From Chitinophaga polysaccharea (GTDB lineage Bacteria > Bacteroidota > Bacteroidia > Chitinophagales > Chitinophagaceae), in contig NZ_VIWO01000001.1 of the NCBI RefSeq assembly GCF_007829335.1, positions 682,001 to 746,000 on the forward strand: 64,000 nt of DNA, written 5' to 3'. How positions within the stretch are numbered: the stretch's first letter is position 1; each line of letters starts with the position of its first letter. Made by a program: the position numbers and the translations under genes. Under the pieces are notes generated by a model. The model did not search any database, was not told the DNA's origin, and saw nothing but the letters and a program-made list of their open reading frames with translations. This document shows, in pieces, positions 33,213 through 43,700 of the stretch.

Positions 33213-34472
33213 TCAGAATTTTGGAAGGTCAATCACCGGAGCTGTCCCGGTAGCAGGGCGTTCGAAGAGATCACCGTATTGGGCATTGGCAGGTTTAAAA
33301 CCGCTGTTCCAGAGGTAGAACCAGCCGTTTTCTGAGCCGCCGCCGTAATCAATACGGTCTTTGGCTTTAGCCGTGGCATCGTTGGAGAACTTCGCTTTGG
33401 TGAGTTCTATCCACTCGCCGGTATTGGTTTTAATCCATTCGTTGCCAAAGTAGCCTTTGCGCCCGAGGTGGCCATTTTCGAAGGAAAAGTTTTCCAGGAA
33501 GGAATAAAGATGGCCCATGTATTTACCATCTTTAGGTGCGCGGAAACTGGCGATCAGCTTCCATTCATGATGTTCGGGAACATAGAAGTAAGCGGTATAA
33601 GTTGTGGTAGTACCGGAAGGTACGCTGTGCATCAGGAAACGATAGTTTTGACCCGCCTTCCAATCATATACCCAATGACTATGGCCACCAGTGCCCTCTC
33701 CTCCGAATCCGCTGGCAATAACGCTGTCGCCTTTTGCAAGCATAACTACCTGGTCTTCATATTTCACCTTGTTGCGTTCGTCAGGTTCTCCACCTGCATC
33801 CCAAACAGAAAAGATAATTCTTCTTTCGGTGGGAGAATTTACCTGCATACCGAAGTATCCGCGATGAAATCCGCAAGACATGAAATAGGTACCCAGTTTG
33901 TCTTCTCCGGCTGGTACTTTAATTTCTCCGTAAAACCATTCAACATTTTTCCCTTCGGGAACCGGATAGTTTAAGTGTACCGAAGCCGCACGGCGCCAAG
34001 GTTTGGGATTGTATTGAATGTTCTTGGTGGCAGTGCCGCTGAGGGTAACACCTTTTACATCTGCATATACTTTTCCTGTTTTAGTAATACCTTTAAGCGA
34101 TACACAATAGAAGCCCGGTGTTTTAATTTTTGTTTGCAATGCCGGAACATTGGCATAGTCATTATTGTTAGGAATGCTAATTGTTTTTTCTATTCCATTT
34201 ACAGACACAGAAATTTTGCTTTCAGCATCGGATTTTGCCTGAAGTGACACCTGTAGTGTACCAGCTGTGGCTACGTAGAAGTAAAAATTGACCGTGTTAC
34301 TATTACCTGTCCAATCGACAACGCCATTTTTATAGTTGATCTCCACATTTTCTTCTGCCGGATCGGCGTAGGCGCTAAAGCCAGGAAGCATTACCGTGGG
34401 TGCTTGCGCAAAGATGTGATGGCTGGCCAGGCAAATCGCCAGCAATGTTGCCAGTAAGGTTTTTTGTTTCAT
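33213..34472 (-). CDS. Secreted DUF5077/DUF3472 protein
   Basis: From ATG 34472 the protein has 419 residues with a cleavable signal peptide (MKQKTLLATLLAICLASHHIFA). The first half (to about 150) is a beta-sandwich like DUF5077 (TVNFYFYVATAGTLQVSLQ). The second half matches DUF3472 (VEWFYGEIKVPAG ... SCGFHRGYFGMQVNSPTERRIIFSVWD ... SHWVYDWKAGQNYRFL). Such proteins are exported carbohydrate-binding or hydrolytic candidates in Bacteroidota, without assigned activity. The 12 codons upstream of 34472 are dropped because they break the signal peptide. It ends at a strong terminator. Confidence 0.85.
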   Translation of the reverse strand: MKQKTLLATLLAICLASHHIFAQAPTVMLPGFSAYADPAEENVEINYKNGVVDWTGNSNTVNFYFYVATAGTLQVSLQAKSDAESKISVSVNGIEKTISIPNNNDYANVPALQTKIKTPGFYCVSLKGITKTGKVYADVKGVTLSGTATKNIQYNPKPWRRAASVHLNYPVPEGKNVEWFYGEIKVPAGEDKLGTYFMSCGFHRGYFGMQVNSPTERRIIFSVWDAGGEPDERNKVKYEDQVVMLAKGDSVIASGFGGEGTGGHSHWVYDWKAGQNYRFLMHSVPSGTTTTYTAYFYVPEHHEWKLIASFRAPKDGKYMGHLYSFLENFSFENGHLGRKGYFGNEWIKTNTGEWIELTKAKFSNDATAKAKDRIDYGGGSENGWFYLWNSGFKPANAQYGDLFERPATGTAPVIDLPKF

Positions 34473-34737
34473 TGTTCTTGAGTTGTAAGTCAACAAATAA
34501 AGCAGCATCTGTTTCTAAATGCAATCTTGCCGGCAAAAAATTACAAACGGATGAGAATGCGTGGATTTTTAACGCAGTATGCGCAGAAAAATGTACAATC
34601 GTCAGTCGCACTGAACGATTACAACAGCGTACTGGTATTGAGTTGGCAACGGGAATTATTTTTGAGCATGCGGAGGGTTGGGACAAGGTATTTATCTGCC
34701 GAAGGCAGCATTTAAAAACAACTTAAAAACGTATCAT

Positions 34738-35334
34738 ATGGAAAAGCAATTAACCAACAAGAAAATAGCAGTCGTAGTGGCTAATGGATTTGAGGAGGTA
34801 GAACTGACTCAGCCGGTGGAAGCATTGAAGAATGCAGGAGCCACAGTAGATATTATATCACCGGAGGAGAAGACCGTAAAGGCCTGGGCAGAAGAAGAAT
34901 GGGGTAAGGACTACCCGGTAGATAAGCAGATTGGTTCGGTAGTGGCAGAAGACTATGATGCGCTGGTACTGCCGGGAGGAGTTATGAACCCGGATCACTT
35001 ACGTACCAACGACCAGGTGATTTCGTTCATTACTGGTTTCTTCGACGAAAGAAAGCCAGTTGCGGCTATTTGTCATGGTCCATGGACGCTTATAGAAACG
35101 GGAGAATTGGATGGACGTAAAGTGACATCTTATAAATCGTTAAAAACCGACCTCCAGAATGCGGGGGCGTTGTGGGTAGATGAAGAAGTGGTTACAGACC
35201 AGGGATTGGTAACAAGTCGTACGCCTAAAGATCTGCCGGCATTTTGTAAGAAGATGATAGAGGAATTCATGGAAGGGCCACACACGGGAAGAAGTAATGA
35301 TAAGAGGCAAGGAGGTGTTGACCCGCTGGGGTGA
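34738..35334 (+). CDS. DJ-1/PfpI family protein (type 1 glutamine amidotransferase-like)
   Basis: From ATG 34738 the protein has 198 residues: KIAVVVANGFEEVELTQPVEAL at the start (conserved Glu), YDALVLPGGVMNPDHLR, and the nucleophile elbow AAICHGPWTLIE with the reactive cysteine and following histidine. The pattern fits the PfpI/YhbO group, described as stress-related deglycases, chaperones or proteases; the activity remains debated. A 20-codon upstream extension is probably untranslated. It converges with rlpA, the two stops being separated by one base. Confidence 0.92.
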   Translation: MEKQLTNKKIAVVVANGFEEVELTQPVEALKNAGATVDIISPEEKTVKAWAEEEWGKDYPVDKQIGSVVAEDYDALVLPGGVMNPDHLRTNDQVISFITGFFDERKPVAAICHGPWTLIETGELDGRKVTSYKSLKTDLQNAGALWVDEEVVTDQGLVTSRTPKDLPAFCKKMIEEFMEGPHTGRSNDKRQGGVDPLG

Positions 35335-35335
35335 T

Positions 35336-35731
35336 TTATTTTTTGCTTTTTTTCTTCTTGTATTTTACTTCCACATTCGCAATGCCGGTATTCAGCATGC
35401 CTATTTTGGAGGCGGCCTTATGTGATAGGTCTATGATTCGGCCAGCAACAAACGGTCCTCTGTCGTTGATGCGGACTTTCACGCTTTTACCATTGGCTAC
35501 ATTGGTGACGGTAACGCGTGTGCCAAATGGTAATGATTTATGGGCGGCTGTTAATCCTCGCTGGCGGAAGGTTTCCCCACTGGCGGTACGTTTGCCGTCG
35601 AAAGAATCGCCATAGTAGGATGCTTTCCCTTTTTCAACAATTTTCCGGCTACACGAAGAAGTAACCACCAGGAGTAAAGTAACGAGCAGTAACCACCAGC
35701 TACGGAATATGCGAGAAGGGATAGGTTTCAT
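35336..35731 (-). CDS. rlpA: RlpA-like lipoprotein (double-psi beta-barrel)
   Basis: Septal-ring-associated protein that, where studied, cleaves denuded peptidoglycan. Starting at ATG 35731 gives a 131-residue lipoprotein with an ideal signal peptide and lipobox TSSC (C27). The longer frame (15 more codons) would spoil it. The barrel begins at KGKASYYGDSFDGKRTASGE and includes LPFGTRVTVTN and VRINDRGPFVAGRIIDLS, with the catalytic-type DRGP. The SPOR domain of many RlpA proteins is absent. It follows the DUF2867 gene by 49 bases on the same strand. Confidence 0.92.
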   Translation of the reverse strand: MKPIPSRIFRSWWLLLVTLLLVVTSSCSRKIVEKGKASYYGDSFDGKRTASGETFRQRGLTAAHKSLPFGTRVTVTNVANGKSVKVRINDRGPFVAGRIIDLSHKAASKIGMLNTGIANVEVKYKKKKSKK

Positions 35732-35780
35732 TGATAGCGATTTAGGCGATGCTATAAAAATAAAGCATTTTTTCATGCTT

Positions 35781-36305
35781 TCATTGAGCGGATGTCCGTA
35801 ATTGATAAACTGTATTTTTCAATATAGCAGGAACGATGAGCCGGTGGAAGGGTTTGACAAAGAAAAAATAAAGTTTCCCCCAGGTGTTATTGTAGTGAAC
35901 CGTAATAGTACATACCAGTTGCTGTGAAGTAGAATCTAACGGCTGGAGGTAGAGTGATACTCTGAAATTCAGATGCTTATCATCTTCTCCCAGGATTAAT
36001 TCCTGGTCATTTTTATCAAGGATATTAAAAATACCGGCCTTTTCGCCAGGAACAAATGCGAGTTGCGGCCTGTTTTTGCGGTGTGGTGTTGTTTTAAGTC
36101 CCATCTGGCGCACAATGCCATCTCTTATGTGCATTAACTTCTTTACCCAGGAAGGTGTTGAAGAGAAAAAAGCATTGCCAGTTTGTTCTATGCTCACTGG
36201 TTGGGTGACGGGAATATTGGCCGCAAAAGAATCTTTATAATGGACCACACTCGGATGTTTATAGAGCAGGGAATTTCCTGGAAGAGAAGATTTGAAAGCA
36301 ATCAT
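35781..36305 (-). CDS. DUF2867 family protein
   Basis: A 174-residue protein with the family block ILGEDDKHLNFRVSLYL ... TITVHYNNTWGKLYFFFVKPFHRLIVPAIL. These residues resemble the C-terminal SRPBCC-like part of DUF2867 proteins, which can also be fused to NAD(P)-binding domains. No signal peptide. It probably shares a transcript with rlpA. Function unknown. Confidence 0.75.
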   Translation of the reverse strand: MIAFKSSLPGNSLLYKHPSVVHYKDSFAANIPVTQPVSIEQTGNAFFSSTPSWVKKLMHIRDGIVRQMGLKTTPHRKNRPQLAFVPGEKAGIFNILDKNDQELILGEDDKHLNFRVSLYLQPLDSTSQQLVCTITVHYNNTWGKLYFFFVKPFHRLIVPAILKNTVYQLRTSAQ

Positions 36306-36446
36306 AGCAGTATGCTTTTCTTTTTATAAAGATACGCCCGGAGTGCAAATAATTTTTATAGCAGGCGATGATTATTTAGTGCTGGCAGGTTGAACAATGT
36401 GAAAACAGGACTGTTTTATCCAGGTACATCAGAAAATCAGAACTTT

Positions 36447-38183
36447 ATGGCAAAAAATGTGGCAGATCAATTGGTTGATATGCTGGCGAATGCCGGCGTT
36501 AAGCGTATTTATGCTGTTACCGGCGACAGTTTAAATCACATTAATGATGCGGTTCGCCGTGACGGAAGGATACAGTGGATACATGTAAGACACGAGGAAG
36601 TGGGTGCTTATGCAGCCAGTGCGGAGGCACAGTTAAATGGGCTGGCCTGTTGTGCCGGAAGCAGTGGGCCGGGGCATGTACACCTGATTAACGGTTTATA
36701 TGATGCGCATCGTTCTGGTGCGCCGGTATTGGCGATTGCTTCTACCTGCGCCACCAATGAGTTTGGCAGTGATTATTTCCAGGAAACCAATACAATCAAG
36801 TTGTTTGATGACTGTAGCTGTTATAACCAGGTGGCGGCTACTGCGGAACAGGCGCCCAGGATGATGCAGGCGGCTTTACAACATGCGGTGCATAAGCATG
36901 GTGTAGCTGTATTGGGATTGCCGGGAGACGTAGCTGCGGCGGATGCCAGGGATATTCCTACTGCTACCCGGTTGTATCATCCCCGGCCAGTAGTATGTCC
37001 CTCTCCTGCTGATTTGCAACAGCTGGCAGCATTGTTGAACGATGCCGGAAAAATTGCCATTTATTGCGGTTTGGGTGCTGTAGAAGCCCATGATGAGGTG
37101 GTAGCATTGTCGCAGGTGTTGAAGGCACCGATCGCTTATTCCTTCCGGGCCAAAATGGGAATACAGTACAACAATCCTAATGAAGTAGGTATGACAGGCT
37201 TGCTGGGACTGGCCTCTGCCTATAGGAGCATGCATGAAGCAGATGTATTATTGCTGCTGGGAACAGATTTTCCTTATACGCCCTTTATTCCGGAAGACAC
37301 CCAAATAGTACAAATAGATATACAACCGGAAAGACTGGGTCGCCGCGCTTCGCTGGAAATGGGGCTTTGCGGGGATATAGGAGATACGCTAAAAGCATTA
37401 CTGCCACTGCTCAAAGAGCATACGGATAGCGACTTCCTGGACAGTATGCTTGCATTTTACAGGGAGGTAAAGAAGAAAATGCAGATCTATGTAGAAGATA
37501 CCGGAAAAGAAGATGCCATCAGTCCAGAATTTGTAGCCACCGTACTTAACAGGATTGCAGCGGATGATGCCGTTTTTACGGTAGATACCGGGATGACGAA
37601 TGTGTGGACGGCCCGGTACCTGGAGGGAACAGGAAAACGTACGTTGCTGGGATCCTTTAATCATGGTTCTATGGCCAATGCAATGCCCCAGGCAATAGGC
37701 GCCGCGCTGTCGCAGCCGGGCCGGGAAGTGTTTGCCTTATGCGGCGATGGCGGCTTAACAATGCTTTTAGGCGATTTGATGACGATTAAGCAGTATAAAC
37801 TACCGATAAAAGTAATTGTGTTTAATAACCGCGCGCTAGGAATGGTGAAACTGGAAATGGAAGTTGCAGGGCTTCCTGACTGGCAAACGAATATGGAAAA
37901 TCCCGATTTTGCTGCGGTAGCTGTAGCGATGGGATTCACCGCTTTTTCCATTCACAAGCCGGAAGAAGTAGAAAGTATATTATCCAAAGCGGGTAAAACA
38001 GAAGGGCCTGTGCTGGTGAATATCTTTACCAATCCCGAATCGCTGGCAATGCCACCGAAGATAGCGTTCTCACAAATGAAAGGATATGCATTGTGGATGG
38101 GAAAGCTGATATTAGGTGGCCGGTATGACGAAGTATTTGAGGCGGTGAAATCGAACTACAAGCACCTGAAAGATGTGTTGTAA
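36447..38183 (+). CDS. poxB: Thiamine-diphosphate-dependent pyruvate oxidase/dehydrogenase
   Basis: Peripheral membrane flavoenzyme converting pyruvate to acetate and CO2 with electrons passed to quinone, usually in stationary phase. From ATG 36447 it has 578 residues in three domains. These are the PYR domain with catalytic glutamate in RHEE (49-51) and GPGHVHLINGLYDA, a central FAD-binding domain, and the PP domain with the diphosphate motif GDGGLTMLLGDLMTIKQYKLPIK ending at NN. The first 19 codons of the open frame begin with TTG and lack homology. The closest alternatives are acetolactate synthase and related enzymes, but the DSLNHINDA and LMTI segments favour PoxB. It shares a terminator with the convergent tamL gene. 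Confidence 0.9.
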   Translation: MAKNVADQLVDMLANAGVKRIYAVTGDSLNHINDAVRRDGRIQWIHVRHEEVGAYAASAEAQLNGLACCAGSSGPGHVHLINGLYDAHRSGAPVLAIASTCATNEFGSDYFQETNTIKLFDDCSCYNQVAATAEQAPRMMQAALQHAVHKHGVAVLGLPGDVAAADARDIPTATRLYHPRPVVCPSPADLQQLAALLNDAGKIAIYCGLGAVEAHDEVVALSQVLKAPIAYSFRAKMGIQYNNPNEVGMTGLLGLASAYRSMHEADVLLLLGTDFPYTPFIPEDTQIVQIDIQPERLGRRASLEMGLCGDIGDTLKALLPLLKEHTDSDFLDSMLAFYREVKKKMQIYVEDTGKEDAISPEFVATVLNRIAADDAVFTVDTGMTNVWTARYLEGTGKRTLLGSFNHGSMANAMPQAIGAALSQPGREVFALCGDGGLTMLLGDLMTIKQYKLPIKVIVFNNRALGMVKLEMEVAGLPDWQTNMENPDFAAVAVAMGFTAFSIHKPEEVESILSKAGKTEGPVLVNIFTNPESLAMPPKIAFSQMKGYALWMGKLILGGRYDEVFEAVKSNYKHLKDVL

Positions 38184-38188
38184 GGAGT

Positions 38189-38234
38189 GTATTTACGAGG
38201 AGATGTCCTTTATAAGGCATCTCCCCGTAAATAC
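38189..38234. terminator. Shared terminator between poxB and tamL
   Basis: GTATTTACG-GGAGATG on the left pairs with CATCTCC-CGTAAATAC on the right (38189-38205 with 38218-38234, small bulges). It fills the 59-base gap between the convergent stops and can serve both strands. Confidence 0.8.
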
Positions 38235-38242
38235 TAATATTT

Positions 38243-40711
38243 TTAAAACGGATACCCGATGGCAATATTTAAGATCAGGTTTTTCTTGCGCCACTCGGGA
38301 TCGCCGAAGTTGATTTTATTAATGACCCAGCGTTCATTTTCCGGGAGATAAGGAATGCGCAAAGGCATCGCCAGATCCAGGCGCACCACAACGATAGACG
38401 CATCAATGCGTAACCCCACGCCGCCACCAACGGCTATTTCCCTGTAGAAAGTATTAAATGTAAACTTACTGCCAGGTTTGTCTGGCACATCTTTTTGCAG
38501 CCAGATATTGCCGGCATCGATAAAGGCGGCCACATTGAATACGCTGGCAACGTGTACGCGGAGCTCTGAGTTGAATTCCAGTTTAATATCGCCCGCTTCG
38601 TTGGCCAGCAAGGCAGTGGTATCTACTGCTTTGTTATGATACGACCCGGGTCCGAGGGTACGTGCTCTGAAGGCCCGGATGCTACTGCTACCACCAGTGA
38701 AGAACTGTTTCACGAATGGCAGTGTGGAAGAGTTACCGTAGGGCAATCCGTACCCGATTAACAAACGATTCACCCATTGCTTTCCTTTGCCGATATGCCA
38801 ATAGTGGCGCCCTTCTAGGGTGAACCTTTCATATTGTGCAAATGAGTTGCCTAATATCGTTTTTTGCCCGGTATCATTCCTTGGAATGACCAGCCCAGCA
38901 AGGTTTCCGGAGATATCAATATTACCGCTGAGATAGAAATTGTGTACCTGGTTGGGCCGTTGATTATTGTAAGTGATGGTATAGTTACCACCGAGAATAA
39001 ATTGTTTTTCAATCGCAGATCGTTGACTGGGATCGTTGGCCAGGATACTATCGTAGGCGGCTGTTGTTTTCGTTGGTAGTACGTAAGTGATGGCGATAGG
39101 AGCAAAGATGTGGCTGAGGTATTGCGATTTCTGCCACAGGTATTGCAATTGTAATGTATATGCGTTAAGGTTATATAGGTCGGCTCGGCTATATAATTCA
39201 TAGCTGGCGCTTATGCGGGTTTTAGGAACATAAGGAGTACGGATATTAAACCCTTTGATGGGGGTAATAAACCGGGGAAAGGTAACCGCTACTTCTGCCC
39301 CCAACCCATAAGAGTTAGAAGCGCCGGAAGATTTATTACCGGTTTGCCATTCCATACCACCCCTCAATCCTATTTCCAGTAGGGAAGCAGAATGAAGCCA
39401 GTTGCGATTTTTAGCCGTTATCTGTATCTGGGATCCAATAAATCCATTGGACTTAGAGGTACCCCGGAGTTCTGTTTGCAGGGAGCGCCGTTTGTAGGGA
39501 GTCAGGTAGAATTTAGCATCCAGCCAGCCACTGTCGAGCGATACGCGGTTATTAACCATGGCGCGGTAGTTGGTGGCCATGGAAGAATCCCTGAGATGGA
39601 GAGAATCCCGCCGGATAAAATTCCGGGAGGAGTTATCTCTCCTACCAGGTACCGCATTGGGATTGCCTCCGGTGATATTATGAATAGAGGTATCTCTTAC
39701 AGGTGTAAACTGGCCTTTTACAAATTTGAAAACACCCAGATTGATCAGCCTTTGCAGGGTGATATTGTGAGAGCTGAGTCGGTATAAGCTATCGGGACGT
39801 AAAAATACGGAACGGTTGAAGGTGCTGGTTTTAAATCGTTTCACCGAATCAACAATATAAATGCCTCTATATTTTACGGGCGTACCGAGCGTAGAAGTAG
39901 AATCGTTATCCAGCGAGTAATCGGGGAATAACGTAATGTCGTGCATACGATATGGACGTAGTGCGAGCTGGGGCGTATTATCTTTAATTTTCACATACAG
40001 GTCTACTGTTCCGCTATTGGTACTATCAACCTGCACCAACAAATAATCTGGCGTAAAATAATAATAGCCCTGTTCTTTCAGTGCTGCGTGTATACGTTCC
40101 CGTTCGGCCTTTATGGAATCCAGCGAATAGGGCCGACCTACAATCAGCGAGCTTTCTTCTTTGGTATTGGCAACAGTTTTCCCAATGGCGCTGGTATCTG
40201 TGATGAAGGTAACGCTCTTGATAGTATAGCGATGATTGGGGGTGGCGGTGTAGGTAATAGATGCTTTTTTCTTACCGGAAAATTTAACGGCAGATGTTAC
40301 ATCAGCCTGGAAGTAGCCATTATCGACCAGGTATTCTTCCAGTACTTTTGAAGTATAATCGGGCTTGGCAGTGCTTAGCAGTACGGGCGGCTCTCCCCAT
40401 TTTTTACGAAACAGGTAATTCAGCCCTTTTCCCTTAGGTTCTTTGCCCAGGTTGTATAACCAAAGTTTGATGGGCATTCCCAGGAATTTGCGATTTCTGT
40501 TGGGGCGGATTCTCTTTTCCAGGTTTTCTACCAGCGAGCTATAGTCCTTAGGCTTTTTATGGGTAACGGTATCATTGAGCCATTTCACTTCACTACCGGT
40601 ATACAGGCGATCTCCCTCCGGCACACTGCGTGTGGTGCTACAGGAACTGATTACCAGGTATACCAGGCAACATACTGTACAGAGAATGATATGGTTACTT
40701 GCTTTTCCCAT
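38243..40711 (-). CDS. tamL: TamL: lipoprotein-type TamA/BamA-family outer membrane protein
   Basis: Omp85-family barrel that with TamB helps insert outer membrane proteins or move phospholipids. The 822-residue protein carries a lipobox ISSC (C24) instead of a plain signal peptide, the feature that distinguishes TamL of Bacteroidota from TamA. POTRA-like repeats (about 90-330: VLEEYLVDNGYFQADVTS, HAALKEQGYYYFTPDYLLV) lead to a C-terminal 16-strand barrel with PFVKQFFTGGSSSIRAFRARTLGPG, the conserved inner-barrel RxFR region, and a closing KNLILNIAIGYPF. The start lies inside the end of tamB (17-base overlap), so they are one operon. Confidence 0.93.
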   Translation of the reverse strand: MGKASNHIILCTVCCLVYLVISSCSTTRSVPEGDRLYTGSEVKWLNDTVTHKKPKDYSSLVENLEKRIRPNRNRKFLGMPIKLWLYNLGKEPKGKGLNYLFRKKWGEPPVLLSTAKPDYTSKVLEEYLVDNGYFQADVTSAVKFSGKKKASITYTATPNHRYTIKSVTFITDTSAIGKTVANTKEESSLIVGRPYSLDSIKAERERIHAALKEQGYYYFTPDYLLVQVDSTNSGTVDLYVKIKDNTPQLALRPYRMHDITLFPDYSLDNDSTSTLGTPVKYRGIYIVDSVKRFKTSTFNRSVFLRPDSLYRLSSHNITLQRLINLGVFKFVKGQFTPVRDTSIHNITGGNPNAVPGRRDNSSRNFIRRDSLHLRDSSMATNYRAMVNNRVSLDSGWLDAKFYLTPYKRRSLQTELRGTSKSNGFIGSQIQITAKNRNWLHSASLLEIGLRGGMEWQTGNKSSGASNSYGLGAEVAVTFPRFITPIKGFNIRTPYVPKTRISASYELYSRADLYNLNAYTLQLQYLWQKSQYLSHIFAPIAITYVLPTKTTAAYDSILANDPSQRSAIEKQFILGGNYTITYNNQRPNQVHNFYLSGNIDISGNLAGLVIPRNDTGQKTILGNSFAQYERFTLEGRHYWHIGKGKQWVNRLLIGYGLPYGNSSTLPFVKQFFTGGSSSIRAFRARTLGPGSYHNKAVDTTALLANEAGDIKLEFNSELRVHVASVFNVAAFIDAGNIWLQKDVPDKPGSKFTFNTFYREIAVGGGVGLRIDASIVVVRLDLAMPLRIPYLPENERWVINKINFGDPEWRKKNLILNIAIGYPF

Positions 40712-43700
40712 CGGGTGTAGTCGTATTATTATCTTTATTTTTTTTCTTATCGCGTAGTTTCTGCCTGGTGACCGCTGCTTTGGAGCGCTGCAGAATTTCC
40801 CGGAACTCGTCGTAGTCCATTACCAGGGCGAAGGCTACGCCAGTTTCTACTACCTGTCCATCAATCACCGTGGTATTGTCATTGCGTTGATACACACGAA
40901 TTCTATAGCGTCCATCGCGGGTTAATTTATACTCCAGGGAGATATCTCCTATCAGGGAGCTGGCATTTTGTTGGGTACCCTGCAACATGATATTGGAACC
41001 AACGGAAACGGTTAAACGGTCGTTGAACAGCTGTTTGGAAGCGCCGACTTTCAGGTTGGTGCTTTCCTGGGCAGTGCCGGTAGAATAGTCTTCCTGGTTT
41101 TGCAGGTCGAAGTTGAGATCAACACCTTTGATCAGGTTACCAGCCAGGTTATTTAACTGTTGAGAGAGAATTTTACTCACGCTGTTTTTAGCTGCCTGTC
41201 CCACTCCTCCGCCAGAGCCTGCATCCAGGGTGCTCATTGGGTCGTCTGGAATAAATGTGTTGAGCACCAGGAGTCCCATCACTTGCTTGTTTAATTCGGA
41301 CGGCACCTGGTTAATTTGTTTCAGGCGGTTATATGGGGTACCACTCAGGGTGTTCCTGTCTTTTTCTGGTAGATCGAGGCGGAAGCTGATATCTGGTTTG
41401 GCCAGGTTACCTTTGATCATCAGGTATACCAGGAACGGCATACGCTGTTTATACATATTGCGTTGTTCCTGCGTCATACTTTGCAGCTGGTCGGCTACGA
41501 GGTCATATGCGGGCGCGTTTACGGTGTACTTGGCGGTGATATCCAGGTCGGCATTGGTAGGATCGCCGTTGAAGGTAATGGAGCTACCCTTTTCAATATC
41601 GAAAGCGCGCTTGATTAGTTGGTTCAGCGACATTTCATATTTACCTTCTGTTATTTCGTACCGGCCGGTCAGGCTCATTTTGCTACTGGGGTCCAGTGTG
41701 GCATTGATGTTGGCGGTACCTTTTGCCTGTACAAAGTCACCGTTTTGCTGATCGATGATGATTTTGAGAATGGACTCAGGTGTAATCTCCAGGTTACCGG
41801 ATAAATACATGCCTTTCAGGCGGGTAGTATGGTATTTGAGGCTGTCTCGTTTGGCCAGCATGGCAGAATCGACCGGGTTTGACATATCCACAAATTCTAC
41901 CACTCCTTCCCTATTTGCCAGGCCGGGTTCATCCTGTGGCAGCATCATAGTAACGCTGGACTTATCGCGGAGCTTCACCGTGGCATCGATCCGCGGGAGG
42001 TCCAGGGTTCCTCGTATTTTTATTTTGCTATCGATAAAGGCGGGGCCATAAATCCATTGATCGGGGCTTTGCTGTTTGCCCAGGGCCATAAAATTGTCGG
42101 CCGTAACATTCAGGTTGAAGCGATAGTTGGTCAGGTCCTTTGTATTGATGCGACCATCCACTACCAGCTCATTGTTGAGACTGTCGGCGATAACAAGATT
42201 ATTCAATTGTATCCCGTTTTCGTCAATCAAGATATCTTCATCGGGCAGATGAAAGGTGCTGCCAATCATGGTCACCATGCCCTGAGCATTATTGAAATGT
42301 AAATGGCCGGTTACCTGTGGAGCTGAAGCCGTTCCCGAGATATTGAACTGGCCGTTGGCGCTACCCGACATCCGGGTAACGTTGCCCATTGTAAAGGGCT
42401 CCAGTGCTGCCATATTCAACTTGTTGATATTCAATTGTCCAGTGATGATGCTGTCGTAAGTACCATTTACTTTGATATCGTTGTCGTTGCCTGTCAGATC
42501 AGCCGTTAACTGGTATTGAGATGGGCTGGTATTTTCCACATTGGCGTGGAGATTTCCCATGCATGTGTTCTTTACCGTTAGGCTGTCGATATTCAGGTTG
42601 GCGTGTATCAGCGGAGACTTATCCCAGTTATGTACCGTGGCGTCAGCATTCAGTATACCATTGGCCAGCAAGGTATCTGTAGCCAGCAGGCCTGTAATGG
42701 TAGATAGCTGGAAATTGGCAATATTTGCCTGTAGCGCAGGAACCGCGCTGCTGTCGGGTTGGGTAGCTATCTGTATAGATTGGGCGCCATGCGATAGCTT
42801 GATGTTCGCCGTATCTGGCGCGCCATTTTTAATGCGGAGGATATTGTTGTCGGCTACCATCCAAGTTTGTTTGTTTAACAGGAGTCCCGGTTTAAGTGAT
42901 AACTCCATAGCATTTTCCTTCAGGAAGGTAAAGATGCCGCCCAGTTGATATTTGGGACGCCGTTTTACGTCATCCAGCTCGAGGTCGAAGTCGACTTTGC
43001 CGGTGTTGGCTGTGGCCTTCAGGAAAGTATGATAAAGAGGAAAAGAAGGGTGTTGCATCCGCGAGAGCGCCACGTAGGTTTGCATGGAGGTATCTATAAT
43101 CCGGGCAAACAAGCGTAGGCTATCTATCTGCAAGGAGTCGTATTTAACCCGCGGCAGATTGGCGCTCAATGCCAGGAGGCTACTGTCGCTGTTTAGCCGC
43201 CCGTTCATTACCAGCGGCACTTCCATGTGGAGGGCAGGCATGAGGCCCTGCAGGTTTTTAGGCCATATCAGCGAGGCGTTCCAGGTCAGCTGCTGACCGG
43301 TGGGAATGCTGATGTTATTGGAATCCGCTGGCAACAGGGGTTTGTTAATAACCCCGGCAAATGCGCTGCCTACTTTTCTATAGTCAATATGTCCATTGGC
43401 GTTTATTAGTCCCAATGGGCTTTTGAGCGTAATGTATTGTTGGTCTGTATACTGTGCAAGCAGGGAAATACTGTCTAATGGAAACACCTGGCCTTTGGTA
43501 GCAATTTGCCATTTGGTAAGGAAGGCCTTTCCTTCTACCCATTCGGGTTCAATGCTGCTGAAATCGGCCAACAGGTTGCCTTGCAGTGTCAATGGTTCGG
43601 TATACCAGTGTGTGGCGAAGAGGTCAGCTTTGGTCAAGGCCATATCTACTTTCAGGTTGTGAATCGTAGTATCCGACAACTGGCCATTTATATTGAAAGT